Assembly (NCBI GenBank): GCA_016858145.1
Contig: JAEHOE010000141.1
Coordinates: forward strand, 274,530-338,529
Reading direction: 5' to 3'
Origin: Edaphochlamys debaryana
Taxonomy: Eukaryota; Chlorophyta; Chlorophyceae; Chlamydomonadales
DNA length: 64,000 nt
Below are positions 1 to 11,910 of the stretch, piece by piece; the first letter of the stretch is position 1; each line of letters begins with the position of its first letter. A model generated the notes under the pieces. The model worked only from the letters and a program-made list of their open reading frames with translations. It searched no databases and was not told where the DNA came from. The position numbers and the translations under genes are program-made.

Positions 1-3000
1 GGGGCTGCGGCGGTGGGTCCGCCACCGGGGTTTACGTGCGTGTGCCCTCCGTTGCCCGCCCCGGACCTCGGGACCGTCGCTTCGACGCGGTGCAGCACAT
101 CTTTGAGCAGCCGTCGGCGCCCAGACGATGGTGACGGTCTTGACGTGCTGCGAGGCCTGGTTTCTCCCAGGGGGTCTGGGCTCGGCGTGGGCTTGGCCTG
201 GGCTCAGCCTGGGCCCAGGGGTGCCCCTGGACCGCCTTGTCATTAGGGGGAATCCCCGTTACCGCTAAAGAGCTTGGACATGGGTGCACCGCCCAGGGTC
301 TGTGCAAGGGTGCCATTGGCGCGAGCGGAGCTGGGGCCCGGGCATGGCGCGGCTGGGCATACCAGTGAACATTTGGAAACCTTGGGTACACATGCATACC
401 TGAACGAGACACGGCGGGGCATAGCACCCAGGGGCGGCTGCTGGCCACGCATGGAAAGCTGGTTACCTAACGCTCGGGCGCATGAAGCCGTGACACCCAT
501 CCCGTTGGCCTCCCGTCCAGCTCCGCATAACCCCTGCGTGCCCCCCCCCTTCCCCCAGGCACCGTGAAAACATTTACTGCGCCCGGCTCCTCGCCGGTCT
601 TCTTCTTAGAGTGTCCTTGGCCCCAGCCGCGCCGAGTTTTGCTGGACCTCACGAATAAGGGTCTCAAAACCCGGGACAGAGGGCTGGCACATGCCGGCAA
701 CTTCATCAATGTCACCGGCTACATCCCAATCGGCTCCACAGCCAACAACGCGCGCGTTCTGTGGGCCATGAGTATCTCAGTAAGCAAATGCTACGATTCC
801 GTATACGCGGACCACCTGCAGTGCTTGCCTAATGCTGGAGTCTAAGCATGTGGCTTTGCCCAACATGATTTCAGAAGCCAGATCAGGCTTGGGAGCTGCC
901 TTACGACATTATCCCATTGCTAGCGGGCACCACGATCAACATGGGTTTTATCAACGTGAACATGAATGGCGAGGATTCGGGAATCGACAGGCAGTCGGTG
1001 AGCAGGGGTTGGGGTTTAGAGATAAGTCCAGTCATGGATCTTTCCAAGTCAAGCTGGCTGAGACTTCACAGGCGGCGGCCCATCCTTACACCTCCTTGGC
1101 CCCCACCCCCACAGCTCGAAGACCGGGTCGCCCAGGACGAGCCTGGCAGCGCGATCACATCCTTAGGGACATTCTTTGACGTCTGTTCCTGGGGGCGGAC
1201 AGGGCTGAATTTGGATACCGTTGATGAGCTCGGAGATACATCATGGAACCTGAGAGATGTAAGCCCGTAGTCTGCTGCCGCCCTGCCAATGCCATTTCCC
1301 TCATGACAAGCGCCTCCGCTTCTTTGCTAAGGTCCCTACCCCTCCTGCCTGCTGTCTGATCGCCAGTTTGTGATGCCGGACATAAACCTGGCAGAGATGA
1401 GCGCCGAGGTAGCCAACGACATTGCCAATAGCGGCGGCAAATGGGCGTCCTGTCCTTCGGCCATCCTTGCACGCCTCCAGGCCAGAGTCGACATCGAGGT
1501 GCGGACAAGTGGTGTTCGCTCCCTCGCTTGCAACTTGGCCATCTGTCGGCTTAGCGTGTCGTGTCTCCCGCCCTCAGGCAACCGGGGACATGAAGACGTT
1601 CCTCACCGATAAGGTTGTGGTCTACCTGTGGCCGCGCTCTGTGCGCTACGCCATTGACGCAGCCTGCGCTTACCTGCCAGGAGTGGAGGCAGCTGACAGC
1701 CTGTTCGGCTCGTCGTACTGGTCCGCGGAGCTCAACTGTCGGGGAATAGGCGTTGAGGGCACGGAAACAATCCGGCGGGGCACGTGCGGGTAAGCTTGGA
1801 TGCGTGCTGGCGTTTGATATGTGGGGTAGCTCTCTGGCGCATGTACAGGCGCTGACCATGGCCCCCATCCGTCCCCTGACAACGTGAAGGATGAGCATAG
1901 CAGGAGGCAGCGCCGATACTCAGCTCCTGCAAGTGGGTGCCTTCCGATCGCAAAGCATTGTGTCGCCGTGCGCCATTGCAGCAGACAACCAATGCCCCTG
2001 CCCCTGCCCCATTACAGGACATTATCCGTGGCCTTGGGCGCAACCTGGGTCTCCTTGAGATGCAGTCAAAGTCCGCGTCTCCTTACAGGCAGGCCCGTGC
2101 CGACCTCACCAGCGGTGTGACGGCGGTGAGTGCGACCAGCTAGGACAGCCCCCTTACCCAGCCTTTTGTCTTCCTTGCGTTCCTTGTTACGGTGGGATTT
2201 TGGAGTAGATGCCCTGCATCATCAGTCGTCGCAGGCACAGAGGACTGATGACCGACGCAGAACATGTATAGCACACCCGCTTTGAGTGCTGGAGCGAGCG
2301 TTGCCTGTGGCGTGGCAGCCAGAAACGTCCACGAAAGCATAAGCGCCCAACTGCCCGCTTTTCTGTCTCATTGCCCCAGGCAAACGCAGCTGGGTTTCTG
2401 TGCTACAACGCGCCCCAGCAGTGGCAACTTGGCTGGGGTGACTTGCCTTCAGGAGATCTGAGTGTATTGCTGGACGTTCGGAGCCTCGATGGCAACTTGA
2501 TGGCAAGGGAGGTTTGGGGCCCGTGGAACAGGGCGTCATCGTGCGTAATCTGCGTTTTGGCGGGGTTAGGATGCCCGCTTGAACTCTAAAAGGCCATCCC
2601 TGCTAGCTGCCCGTCATCACACCCGATCCCTAACACGGCTCCTGGATTGCTACAGCGTGAGGTGGATCTTTGCTTCCCCCCTCCGCGATTGCTCACAGGG
2701 AGCTGCCGGCGTGGGGATCGTCTTTGGCGGGCACCGTCCTCCGGATCAATGTGTCTGGGTCTGAATTCTCGTCTGGAGTCACGTTCAAGGTCTTCTGGGT
2801 GGTGTTCAGGTGAGTGTCCTTAGAACTTGCAGCCTCATGCACTGAGTGTTTATCCTTGTCTCGCTCCCGCCTTCTTGGCGGCGTTGATTGTATCCTCTTC
2901 ACCCTGCCTGACTGCTGCCGGCTCTTTCCTTGCTGACCTGCAGGGCGCGCATGGCCCCTGAGAGCGTCAGCCCGCTGTTCTCGCGCCAGACACGTTATGC

Positions 3001-3730
3001 GGAGGAGGTGGCCCTGTACCAGATGAGCGGTGCACAGAAGCAAACGGTAGCGGAGATCACGGACCCCTTTTACTGGGGCGCGGCAAACGATGAATACGCT
3101 GACGTGTCCGCTGTCGTTGCCGGTAAGCGTTACGGGGTGTACGCATTCAAACGCGTGCATGGAGCCGCGCACAAAGTCGCGCGCGCCTCAACTGCTGCTG
3201 CCGTCTCCCAGCAGAATGATGACTTCGTTCTCCCCTCTGCTTCATCCGCTTCCGGCCCTTAAACTGCAGACTCAGCGACCCCGCTGCTGCTCAAAGTGTG
3301 GTTTGACCGGAACATGGACGTGAGCGAAGACGGCATGGCGGCTACGGTGCGCTTCTGCATCGTCGCACGCGAAGCCGCAACCGCTGATGAGTGCGTTGCC
3401 AATGCCGCCACTAGCTCTAAAGGTGGGCGGGGATTTAGTAAACAGAACCAAAGCAGTGGTGAGCAGGCACACTGCCTTAGCGGCACTGCTCTCGCCAGCA
3501 TTCATATGCAAGTACTCACTCCCATACACCCCTGCTTCCGCCCGCCCGCAGACCCACCTCCGCCTGGCTCACCGACAAGTCCTTCGCCACGGGCAATGCT
3601 CACTGCGCCCACCCAAGTGGGGCCTCAGAACCGCAGGCCTAGCAGGCCGCCGCCGTCACCGAGGCCGCCACCCAGCAGGAAGCCACCGCCACGGCGCCGA
3701 ATTCGTCAAGCGCTGGAACGTGGGCACTAG
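1..3730 (+). CDS. M11 gametolysin-like protein with degenerate active site (5' partial)
   Basis: Secreted-type M11 (gametolysin/VMP family) protein, predicted catalytically dead. The family cleaves hydroxyproline-rich cell-wall glycoproteins. In-phase exons: about 559-771, 924-997, 1115-1258, 1367-1498, 1578-1789, 1924-2125, 2380 to about 2522, 2699-2809, 2944-3122, 3270-3422 and 3552-3730 (TAG). Family landmarks in order are FFDVCSWGR (cf. CSYGK), the active-site helix at 2027-2059, and CYNAPQQWQLGW. The helix reads RGLGRNLGLLE where HExxHxxGxxH is expected, so all three zinc ligands and the catalytic Glu are replaced while the LGxNLGL scaffold remains. The C terminus is a short proline-rich tail (SRPPPSPRPPPSRKPPP) without a lectin domain. 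A frame open at 1-130 splices in phase to 559 and may be an upstream exon. No start codon or signal peptide was found, so the gene probably begins before the window. The reading frame is otherwise intact, which argues for a pseudoenzyme rather than a pseudogene. Confidence 0.75.
2027..2059 (+). other. Degenerate M11 zinc-binding site (RGxxRxxGxxE)
   Basis: These eleven codons occupy the position of HExxHxxGxxH. The exon around them (1924-2125) joins in phase to both neighbours and is followed by the conserved CYNAPQQWQLGW exon, which fixes the alignment. The replaced positions are His to Arg, Glu to Gly, His to Arg and the third His to Glu. The helix glycine (position 8) is kept. The neighbouring paralogue has QELLHLVGLVH at the same place. 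Confidence 0.75.
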
Positions 3731-5430
3731 CCTCCGATGTCGGGGATAACGTGCCGCGGGCCTGGAGTGTACGTATGATGTTGCACGGTAGCATAAAACT
3801 TATAGTCGAGGGATAGATAGAGAGGTGCTCTGGAGGCAGGCCACAAGCCCTCATCAACTGGTAGCACAGATAGTGTACAGCGGAGTTTAAGCGACAACGG
3901 CATGACCACAAGGGGATCTTGGAAATCTAGCGTACGAAATGGTCAGTCAGGACGTTTGCATCTCTTCATCAACTACATGACTGCTGGCTGAGGGGACAAC
4001 CGCATGTTTGGGGTAGTGTTCATGCTCCTGCTGAGGATGGGGTGAAAGGGGCCATTCGTGCACGTTGGAAGGTTCAGGGGCGGTCAGGGGGCAAAATTCT
4101 GCGTGACTCGTGCAACCGGAAGAAAGACCTATAGGCAACTGCGAATGCTGGGCGATTCTGAGCTCAGCCGGTGCGTAGGGGAGGGGTGGCGTGTGCATGG
4201 GCATGCAGTGGTTGCGGGGTGACGACGGACTCATTTGAATGTGTTCTAGGCACCCGGTGTGAAGAGGGCAATAGCCTCTCACGGGATGAGATTGAAGAAC
4301 AATTGAGCCGATACCCGCACTGTAGGTGTGCCAGCAATGAGAAAGGCCACGCCAATGTGGACCTGTATGTGGGATTGCCTCTTGCGTGTGATTAAGGAAG
4401 CTTTCATGCAGTGCCTGGGCAGCTTAAAGTGGCTGGGCACAGCCTTAACGCGTCAAGCCGAGAGGCATGCTTCCATGGCAGGCTCGGAGACCTTACGCAG
4501 CGGCACACACACAGTGTTGCTATCATAGTGATAGAGTGACGGAAAGTGGTGAGATTCGACACAGTAATGGGCTTGACGACGCCGAAATCGCGCGCAGACG
4601 TTCCAACAGGGCCCCGGCCGGTTGCAACCAATCAACAATCAACGGCAGGGGCGAATGGGGTGACAGGAAATTGAAATTCCTGCCTGGCCCCTCCGCCTCC
4701 TCCCCAGCCACCCGCCACCCATCCCGCCTCCGTCCTGGAGTGTCGTTGCCCTACGTACATGGAGGGGGCCTTGGGCGAGGGTCGAATGCCAAGTAAGCTT
4801 AGTAAGCTTCTGCGCGTCAGGCATGAGCTTGGCGCGTTTCCACGCCAGGCTGACCGGTTCGAGGGGTTCAAGAAAATGCAATGCAAGTGACGAGGGCACG
4901 CGCAGCTCCTGCAGCTCTAGGCCCCCAGACATCTTTCGGCCATGGCAAAATCAAGCGGGGTGCGTGCAAGTATCAGAGTACGCTCGCGTGGTACTGACAG
5001 GGTCTTGGGCGGAGACGTCAGCTCTCCGGGCCGGCGGCTCACATGGTACCATACCCCGACCCCAGCCGTGCCGCGTGACAGGTCATGGCGTCCACATGGC
5101 GGCAGCGCACTAACGGATTGAGAGTATTCATTGCGGGAGATGCGTGCCGAAGGTGGGGCCGTGGGCCGGTGAGGCCGGGCCCTTGCCTGGACCCGCGAAC
5201 ACCGGACCCTCCGACACGTGGCGGGTATGCGGCCCTACAGGTCCGAGTGACAGCGAACTCGCGGCCACTGGCTCACACCTGGCTTTCTGCTAACTCTACA
5301 AGCTGCGTACGTCTGTTTATGTGGCATGCTAGCAAGCTTGCCGGCGGCTTGCTTCCTCATCGCTCGGCAATCCTGTCCATAGTGGTTGAAGACTGCGACG
5401 CCACCTTGATTGCGTAAGGATGGGAGCGCT
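3731..5430. other. Spacer between the two M11 genes
   Basis: No exon chain, RNA gene or mobile element could be supported here. The segment should hold the 3' UTR of the upstream gene and the promoter of the downstream one. No TGTAA polyadenylation signal was seen close to the stop at 3730. Base composition is less GC-rich than the exons. Confidence 0.4.
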
Positions 5431-8400
5431 ATGACAGCCGACTGCTTAACGCCACGGCAGCGAGCGGCTGAGCGCCTGACATCGCCATCAGCCTCATGGC
5501 TACGCGCGGTTCTTTTACTTGCGCTTGTATGTGGCTTACTCGGTCAAAGTAAGCATGACATATGTTGCAAATCCCGAGCGGCTCCCGAGCGGAAGAGTCA
5601 TCACCTTGCAGTCGGTGTGACGGGCGCAGCTCCGGGCCGCTTTGCAAGGACAGGAGGCATACGCAACTGCCAGAATTAAGACGCTGCTCAGTTTCGCCGC
5701 GGCCCACTGTGCTGGCGTGCGGCAAACCCGCGTGCCCTCCCCAACCCCCGCCGCAACTTGCATGCCTCAGGCTCTCGGGGGCCACCGAAGGCTCTACAAA
5801 GCTGCCAGCCGGTGGAGAAGGCGGGGTGGTGTGAGGGGGACTCCCTGGTCATCTCCAAGATCGACTGCGATGGCGATGGCAAGAAGGTGGCTGGGGCTAG
5901 CTGCGCCGCCCGTTGGGGCCAGGCGCCCAGGACAAACGAGCCGGGATGGAAGAGCGGTCCACCTGGCGTGCCCGGCTATCTAGCTCTCACGACAGCCGCT
6001 TGCTCCGATCCTGGCAGGACCTGGTCTGCGTGGCTCCAGACACACAGCAGCGGGGCGTCCTCCTGAGCTCCAAGGGCTGCGACCCCGCAAAGTCTGGATG
6101 GCCGAAGGCCTCCAGCAGCCTTTGCCCCTCGCTATGGAAGGCGGGTAAGCTGTACCTGGTGCTCATGCCGCTGACGGGTAGCTCTTCAGATGCCAATTTG
6201 CCAACAAAGTCCGGCATTTCAATGCTGCGTTGGTTTTGTGCCTTGACTTTGCGTGATACCCGCGATTGCTTGCCGCCGCGCCGTGCGCATGCACGCATGT
6301 GCAGGCCCTCCACCTCCAAGGAGGAGTCCACCGCCGCGGGTGGTTTTGCAATCAGTCACCCTTGACGGCCGGCTGCTTCGCTACACCACAGCAACCAGCT
6401 CTTCCTTTGCTCTGGTAGGTCAATCTGCTTGTGCAATATTGCTGGCTTGCTGTTCATTCCCTGATCCCCTTCACCCATGCATCCCATCACAATAATGTCA
6501 GGAACGCCGGTCTGGGGCCGTGGTAGAACTGATCCTGCTGGCTGGAGACCAGCCAGACCAGCAGGCCGACATCAGGCGCAGAATCTGGAAGGCCAGCGCC
6601 AAGCTGGGAGACGCTGTGCGCGTGAAGTGCAGCTATGATGCAATGGCGAAGAGATGCTACGCCTTGACGGATTTCCGAGTTCTATCCCAACGCTCAGAAA
6701 CACCTCAACCTCCCCGGGTGCGTGGCTGTTTATGCATGCGCACGCACGCTGCTTAGGCTTCTCTAACACCTGTCCTCCCTCACCCCACCTCGTTCTACAG
6801 CCCGTGTTTGGGAGCCAAAAGCTGCTGGTTGGCTCTGTGTCACTGCAATGCAATGATGGCAGTGCGCAGCCCCTGGTGTCGAGCTCCAAAGTATGTAGAG
6901 CTGTACTGGCTGGTCATAAACCGCACCAATCAAAGCGCTGAACCCCTCATCACCCCGTTCATCCCCGGGCCCCGTTCAGGATGCCCAGGCGAAGGTAACT
7001 GCATACAACAGCTACCTCCGCGCCTGCTCGTTTGGGCTGTATGGCGTCGAGCTGGAAAACTACGCGTTTCTCGAGCTCAAGTGCGCTGACATTGCCGACA
7101 ACGGCTGCAGTCCCGCTGCGTTTGCCAGCGTCACCAAGGCGAAGCTTGTTGAACGAGCTGGCGACCTTGTGGGCGGCGAGCGCTTGCAGCCCAAGGACAG
7201 CTTTATCGTGCAGTTCCTGCCGCCCGACCTAACCAAGGCGCTTGGCTGTAACTGGAACGGCCAGGCACTTGACGGCCAGGCCTTCATACGGGACGGGGAG
7301 CCCTGGCTGGGAGCCCACGTGAGTGCCATTATTAGCTACATTAGCGCGTGCGTTCATTATCATGTATATATGTAGGCCCGACCTATTATGCTCTCTTGTT
7401 GATGCAGCTCAGATAAGCTCAGGCCTTGCTTGCCCTACTGCTTGTGAGCAGGAGCTGCTTCATCTGGTGGGATTGGTGCATGCTGCAGCAACGACCACGC
7501 CCATGACACAAGGATTTGAGAATTATAACGATATGTCCAGCGTCATGGGGTGTCAGAGCCAGGTCTCTGCAGCCGGCACCGTCAAGGCTTGCTCCGGCAT
7601 TGTCTGCCCCAACGCACCCCAGATGCGTTACCTAGGCTGGGCGCAGCCTGTGGACGGGGGAGACCTAGATGAGGCAACACTGCCCATCGGCAAAGTCACC
7701 ACTTTCCAGGTGAGACTGTCAATGTGCATGCGGCAAGCAATTAAGCAAAGAACAGTTGCACATCTCCTTCTGCCTTGGCATAACCGCTTTACTACCCGCC
7801 CTTGCCATTTGCAGCTGCCTGCACAGTACCTGACGCAAAAGAGCATGATACGAGTGCGGCCCACGTGGCTCAGGGCTGGCACCGATCAGCTCAACCTCTA
7901 CTTGTCATACCGCGTCCGAAATCCCACCCCCAGCGGAGCGGACTCCGGGCTTGATGCGGATCTGTCTGGAAAGGTACGACACGCTTCCCGTACTTGTGAA
8001 AGGACACCGTGTTGTGCCTGCCTTCGTCCAAGTATGGTGCCCTGCTGCTTCATCGGTCCAGGTACTTCTTTATCAGATAATGGATTTCGAGGACAGACTC
8101 TTTACTGGGACGGAAACCGGTGCTGGGTTTACAGAACACCTGCCCCGATACAATATGCCCCCCGGCAGCGATTTTGATGTCAACGCCGCCAAATTACGGA
8201 TTGTGACAGGTGCGGGCTGGGTGCGACCTGCACGTGGCGGCAGCGAGCGAGCGGGACATGCATTGAAAGATGTGGCCTCTGCACGTGCGCACTGACTCCT
8301 GCAATCCATTGCCTCATCACGCAGGGTTGGGTGACGGCGCAAGCATCCCTGTGTCGGTCTGCCGCTACGCGTCCAGCCTTAGTGAGTGCTTCAAGCCATC

Positions 8401-10381
8401 CGTTATGCCGGATGTGAATCCCGCCAAGAAGCAGTGGCCGCCGCCACCACCGCCTCCGCCTCCTCCAGAAGACGGTAGGCATGGCAACTTTTGCGTTGGC
8501 GCGCGAGAAACCAATACTGGTACTTGACCTGAAGATAGCTGACCGTGCTGTCCTTCCCGGGAATCATGTCACTGAACACGCTCAGAGCCACCACCGCCGC
8601 CACCGCCATCGCCGCCGCCGCCGCCATTACCGCCGCCACCACCGCCCCCGCGGCCGCCGCCCCCGCGGCCGCCGCCCCCGCGGCCGCCGCCCCCGATTCG
8701 TCTGTCGCCGCCTCCGCGGCCGCCGCCCCCGCGGCCGCCCCCCCCATTTCAAATGTCGCCGCCTCCGCGGCCGCCGCCACCACGGCCGCCACCCCCGAAT
8801 CAGCCGCCCCCGCCTCCACCACGCTCGCCCCCGCCACCACCTCCGCCCCGCCCCCCGCCGCCACGTTCGCCCCCACCACCGCCCCCACCCCGGCCCCCAC
8901 CGCCACGCTCGCCACTGCCCGCCCTTCCTCAGGGTGCGTCTGCGCCACCGCATGCAGCGTTGCGCCCAGTTTGCTGTTGGAGGGGTGTGGTGCTGCGCAG
9001 TCCATATAGTCGATTAATTCACTGCTATTGTTTGCGCAGGCCCTTCTCTGGCTGGCGTCATTGAGCGTTTTTCGTTGATTCGAAGCCTCAATGCCACACA
9101 CTTCACCACGCTTGTGGCGGCCGGGCAGCGGGCTGTGATCATTGCGAGGCACAAAGATGGATCTCTCTACATTGTGTGCGGCCAGGACACCACGGACAGC
9201 GTGGCGGACCTGGCGTGCCGGCAGGTGCGCGGGGTCATGCTCTTACATAGGATTGTGGTGTGGATCTTCATTCGCCTTGACCAGACTACTCCCTCACGCA
9301 CCGCCGCGCCCCATCCAGTCAAACTTCACCGGCGGAAGCCGCTACTTGGACCGGCAGTTTGCCTACACCATCTACTTCTTCCCCCTCTTAACTAAGACGC
9401 AATGCCGAGTGGGCGCACAATCGCCGGCAGAGTGTACGGCGGAGTTGGTGGTGCCGAGGGGAAACTGCACGTACTCAAGTGAGGCGATCTGCTTCAATGC
9501 AGAGTACCCGCCGCCGGCATCTCCAGTCCGTAGCGGTAAGTGGCGCCATCGCCTTCAACCAATCAAAGAACTCGATCGATCGCGTGCGCGCAGCCCACCC
9601 AAGAGAAGGCTTTGGGTTCGTTAGGCATGTATGAAGGTGTAGAAGGTGCGCCTGCGTGCACCAGAACCGGTATAGACCGTGTGCAGACCGTGGGCCGCCG
9701 GATACCATCGTTAGCTGCATTTTCACCCTGCTGACAACGGCCGCCCCCACTCCCCGCCTGTACGCCTTCCCACCCAACAGCAAGCCCCTGTATCGTGACG
9801 ACTGAATCATACGGCGACTCCAGCGGTACCCCGTTTGATGATACCGACCTGGCCGCTGGCGGCAACAACCCAAGTAGGCTCGCCTCAGTCGGATCTGGGA
9901 CCTTTTGTGGCCCTATCTAGGCCGCGCCTCCCCTGTTATCACCGTGCGTGTGCCTTGTGCCTCGTCACACAGACCCATGGCTTGCCGCCCCTCCGCTTCC
10001 ACCGCAGTTACTCGGATTACCGCATACTATGGGCTTCTCCTTGACAGCCTCCAAGTGACGTACGGCAGTACGGCGGCACCTCAGCACGGTGGAACCGCAG
10101 GCGGCGGCCCCTATAGGTATGAGCTCAACACGGATGAGCGCATCAGCAAAGCCACTGTTTACACCAGCAAGCGATTTAACACGGTCGCGAGGATTGAGTT
10201 TGAGACGAGCCAGGGGAGGACGATTACGATTGGGGCAGATGGACCGGATTACAAGAAATGGCGGACTGCGAACCCCGCAGCGCCGGAGGGCTGCGAAGGG
10301 CGTACTAGACAGCTTATCGCTATCAAGGGCTCTAACGTTGAATACCTGACTTCTATTGCGCTGGTGTGGGTGTGGCGATGA
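5431..10381 (+). CDS. M11 gametolysin-like metalloprotease with polyproline rod, SRCR-like segment and C-terminal jacalin lectin domain
   Basis: Predicted secreted or anchored matrix protease. ATG 5431 gives an N terminus ending in hydrophobic AVLLLALVCGLLGQ (signal peptide or anchor). In-phase exons: 5431-5547, about 6304-6412, 6503-6715, 6801-6890, 6980-7318, 7413-7709, 7815-7973, 8062-8209, 8325-8474, 8586-8933, 9040-9224, 9319-9535, 9781-9873, 10008-10381 (TGA). Domains in order: short PPPPRRSPPP, propeptide-like region, M11 core (CSFGLYG, QELLHLVGLVH at 7449-7481, SSVMGCQ, CPNAPQMRYLGW), Pro-rich linker and rod of about 115 residues, a Cys-containing segment resembling SRCR (DGSLYIVCGQ, VADLACRQ), then a jacalin-like lectin domain (SGTPFDD, ITRITAYYG, DSLQVTYG, HGGTAGG, SQGRTITIG). 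QExxHxxGxxH is the variant known from Volvox VMP proteases. It is presumably wall-targeted, with the lectin domain binding glycans (inference). Intron 1 (5548-6303) is long and contains an open stretch that could be another exon. The SRCR call is weak, whereas M11 and jacalin are strong. Confidence 0.85.
7449..7481 (+). other. M11 zinc-binding motif QELLHLVGLVH
   Basis: Matches QExxHxxGxxH, the variant of HExxHxxGxxH in which the first zinc ligand is Gln. The catalytic Glu and the second and third His are present. It lies in the exon that also carries SSVMGCQ and CPNAPQMRYLGW. Confidence 0.8.
8586..8933 (+). repeat. Hydroxyproline-rich-type polyproline rod (coding)
   Basis: One exon encoding about 115 residues, mostly PPPPRPPPPR, SPPPRPPPP and SPPPPPPP units. 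The reading frame is set by the phase-1 splice from 8474 (codon GAG across the junction) and by the phase-1 exit at 8933. Such rods are typical of volvocine wall glycoproteins and separate globular domains. The CCG/CGG repeats also produce long false open frames on both strands. Confidence 0.8.
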
Positions 10382-11494
10382 GGGGTGCCGTAGTGTGCAC
10401 AATGACATGCACGGCTTTGGGTTGATGACACGCATCGATGCATGCATGGTTGCGAATCGCACGTTGCATGCTGGCACCCTGGTGCGGATGAACACAACGA
10501 GAGCGAACCATCAAGTGCGGGATGGGGCGGGCACAGCACCATGTGCTTGCAGGCTAGTTTTGTCTGCTGTGTACATGCAGACACACCTCTTTCTCCTCTA
10601 AGCATACGTAGCAGCATTGTCAGCACTGCCGAGAATAGTCGGCGTGCAACCCATTGAGTTGCGTTGTGGCGTGGCCTGGCGGATTGATGGTTGGACCAGG
10701 GCGTTGGACTGGATTGGAGGGAGGGTTCAAGGCTTGGCCGCCATTTCATGCCATAGATTGTTGAAGCTATGTTAACCTTGTTGGACAACGGATCTTGCTG
10801 AGCGTTGCCGCTTGGACCTCCCCTGGGTGAGGCATCCGTGGGCAAGCAAGGATGAAGCAGGGTCAGTCGGGCATGGGCAAGACGCTCATCAGCACTGCGG
10901 GACTTGCAGTGCAAGGCAAGAGCCCTTCCGGGCATGAATGACACGCCCTTGATTTCCAGGCGGAGAGCGACAGGCAGTAGCCCCGCAGCGTGACTGCAAT
11001 CTTCAACCCGAACTTTGTTTGTGGTAGACCTTGGCCTATGGCCCTAAATGGGCTCAGCTCTGGGCACTACCCTTCTGGTATCGCGGCTTGCGGACAGGTG
11101 CTTATTGATGGGGGGCGCGTTGGGGACTCCCATTAATGGGGAGTCGCGGGCTGAAGGGTTGGTTGGGTGTTTCGTATCTGCGCGGCTTAGCATTTTGACA
11201 CTTCAACAAGTAAGTACAGCGGTCTGGTTTTGATGAAATGGCCGTTCAACACGTACGGCATAGCATCCCGCCGCCCTGCTGAAGCACCCGTCGTGCCAGG
11301 TAGAGATAGCTATCTAGCATTAAAGCGTTAACCAAGCGGCAAGTTGCGAACACCCCAATGGACGAGTTGGCTGGTTGGCGTGTTTTATTACGCGGCCTGC
11401 TGGGGCGATACATGCTGCTGGGTGGATATGCCCGCTGCATTTATAACAGTCATGTCATCTTTGCCCGCGTTTGGAGCCTGGGTTGTGTGTCCAC
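10382..11494. other. 3' flank of the M11-jacalin gene
   Basis: No coding exon chain was recognised. The stretch should include the 3' UTR of the upstream gene. Its right edge is the GTGTCCAC target-site copy (11487-11494) of the hAT-type element. Confidence 0.4.
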
Positions 11495-11910
11495 CAGGGT
11501 TGCCAATACGTATCAGTCCCCGTATTGATACGGATACGTATCAATACGGATACGGCCTCTCGCTGCCGAATTAACACGGCATGAGGCGCGGGGGTTACCG
11601 GCCGGGCAGCCGGGGGCCGGCGGAGGGGGGGGGGGGGGTAACGTACGTGGGGTGCTGGGGTGCGTCGGTCCGCAGCTCAGCCGTCCGTTCTGCCGTAGCC
11701 GATGCCCTTCGAATTCCCTGCGCTTCTACGTGAACGCGGGGCGCATTCGGTCGTGCACAAGGCGACAGTATGGGCTGCCGTACACTGCCGTATCAATACG
11801 GCTGGGCGCCGCCGTATTGAAGCCGTGTTAAGCCGTATTAGCGAGGAGGGGGCCGTATTGCGTATTGATACGCGTATTGGCACCGGGGACTGCCGTATTG
11901 TGCAACCTTG
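11495..11910. mobile_element. Non-autonomous hAT-type element (MITE-like), 416 bp
   Basis: The left end begins CAGGGTTGCCAATACG and the right end, read inverted, begins CAAGGTTGCACAATACG. Both arms then reach CAGTCCCCG, giving imperfect terminal inverted repeats of about 27 bp. The octamer GTGTCCAC lies directly outside both ends (11487-11494 and 11911-11918), as expected for an 8-bp target-site duplication. 8-bp duplications and CAGGG-type termini are hallmarks of the hAT superfamily. Subterminal CGTATTG/CAATACG motifs recur many times, including a perfect 12-bp hairpin at 11521-11532 and 11537-11548. A run of G lies near 11624-11638. No transposase is encoded, so mobility would need a source in trans. 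Confidence 0.75.
11521..11548. repeat. Perfect 12-bp inverted repeat with 4-bp loop
   Basis: CGTATTGATACG, spacer GATA, CGTATCAATACG. Related single copies recur inside the same element at 11789-11800 and 11861-11872. They are probably subterminal repeats of the hAT-type element, where transposase binding would be expected. Confidence 0.7.

Noticed and set aside
2018..2125. Acceptor at 2017 for the degenerate M11 helix exon
   Set aside because: It breaks phase with the preceding exon (ends phase 2 at 1789). The acceptor at 1923 restores phase and keeps the frame open.
8481..9152. Long open frames on both strands over the polyproline exon (His/Arg-rich and Ala-rich readings)
   Set aside because: They are shadows of CCG/CGG repeat codons. 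The proline frame alone is phase-consistent with the exons on both sides.
11505..11900. CRISPR-like or centromere-like array of CGTATTG repeats
   Set aside because: The repeats are irregular in spacing and orientation and lie inside an element with terminal inverted repeats and an 8-bp target duplication.
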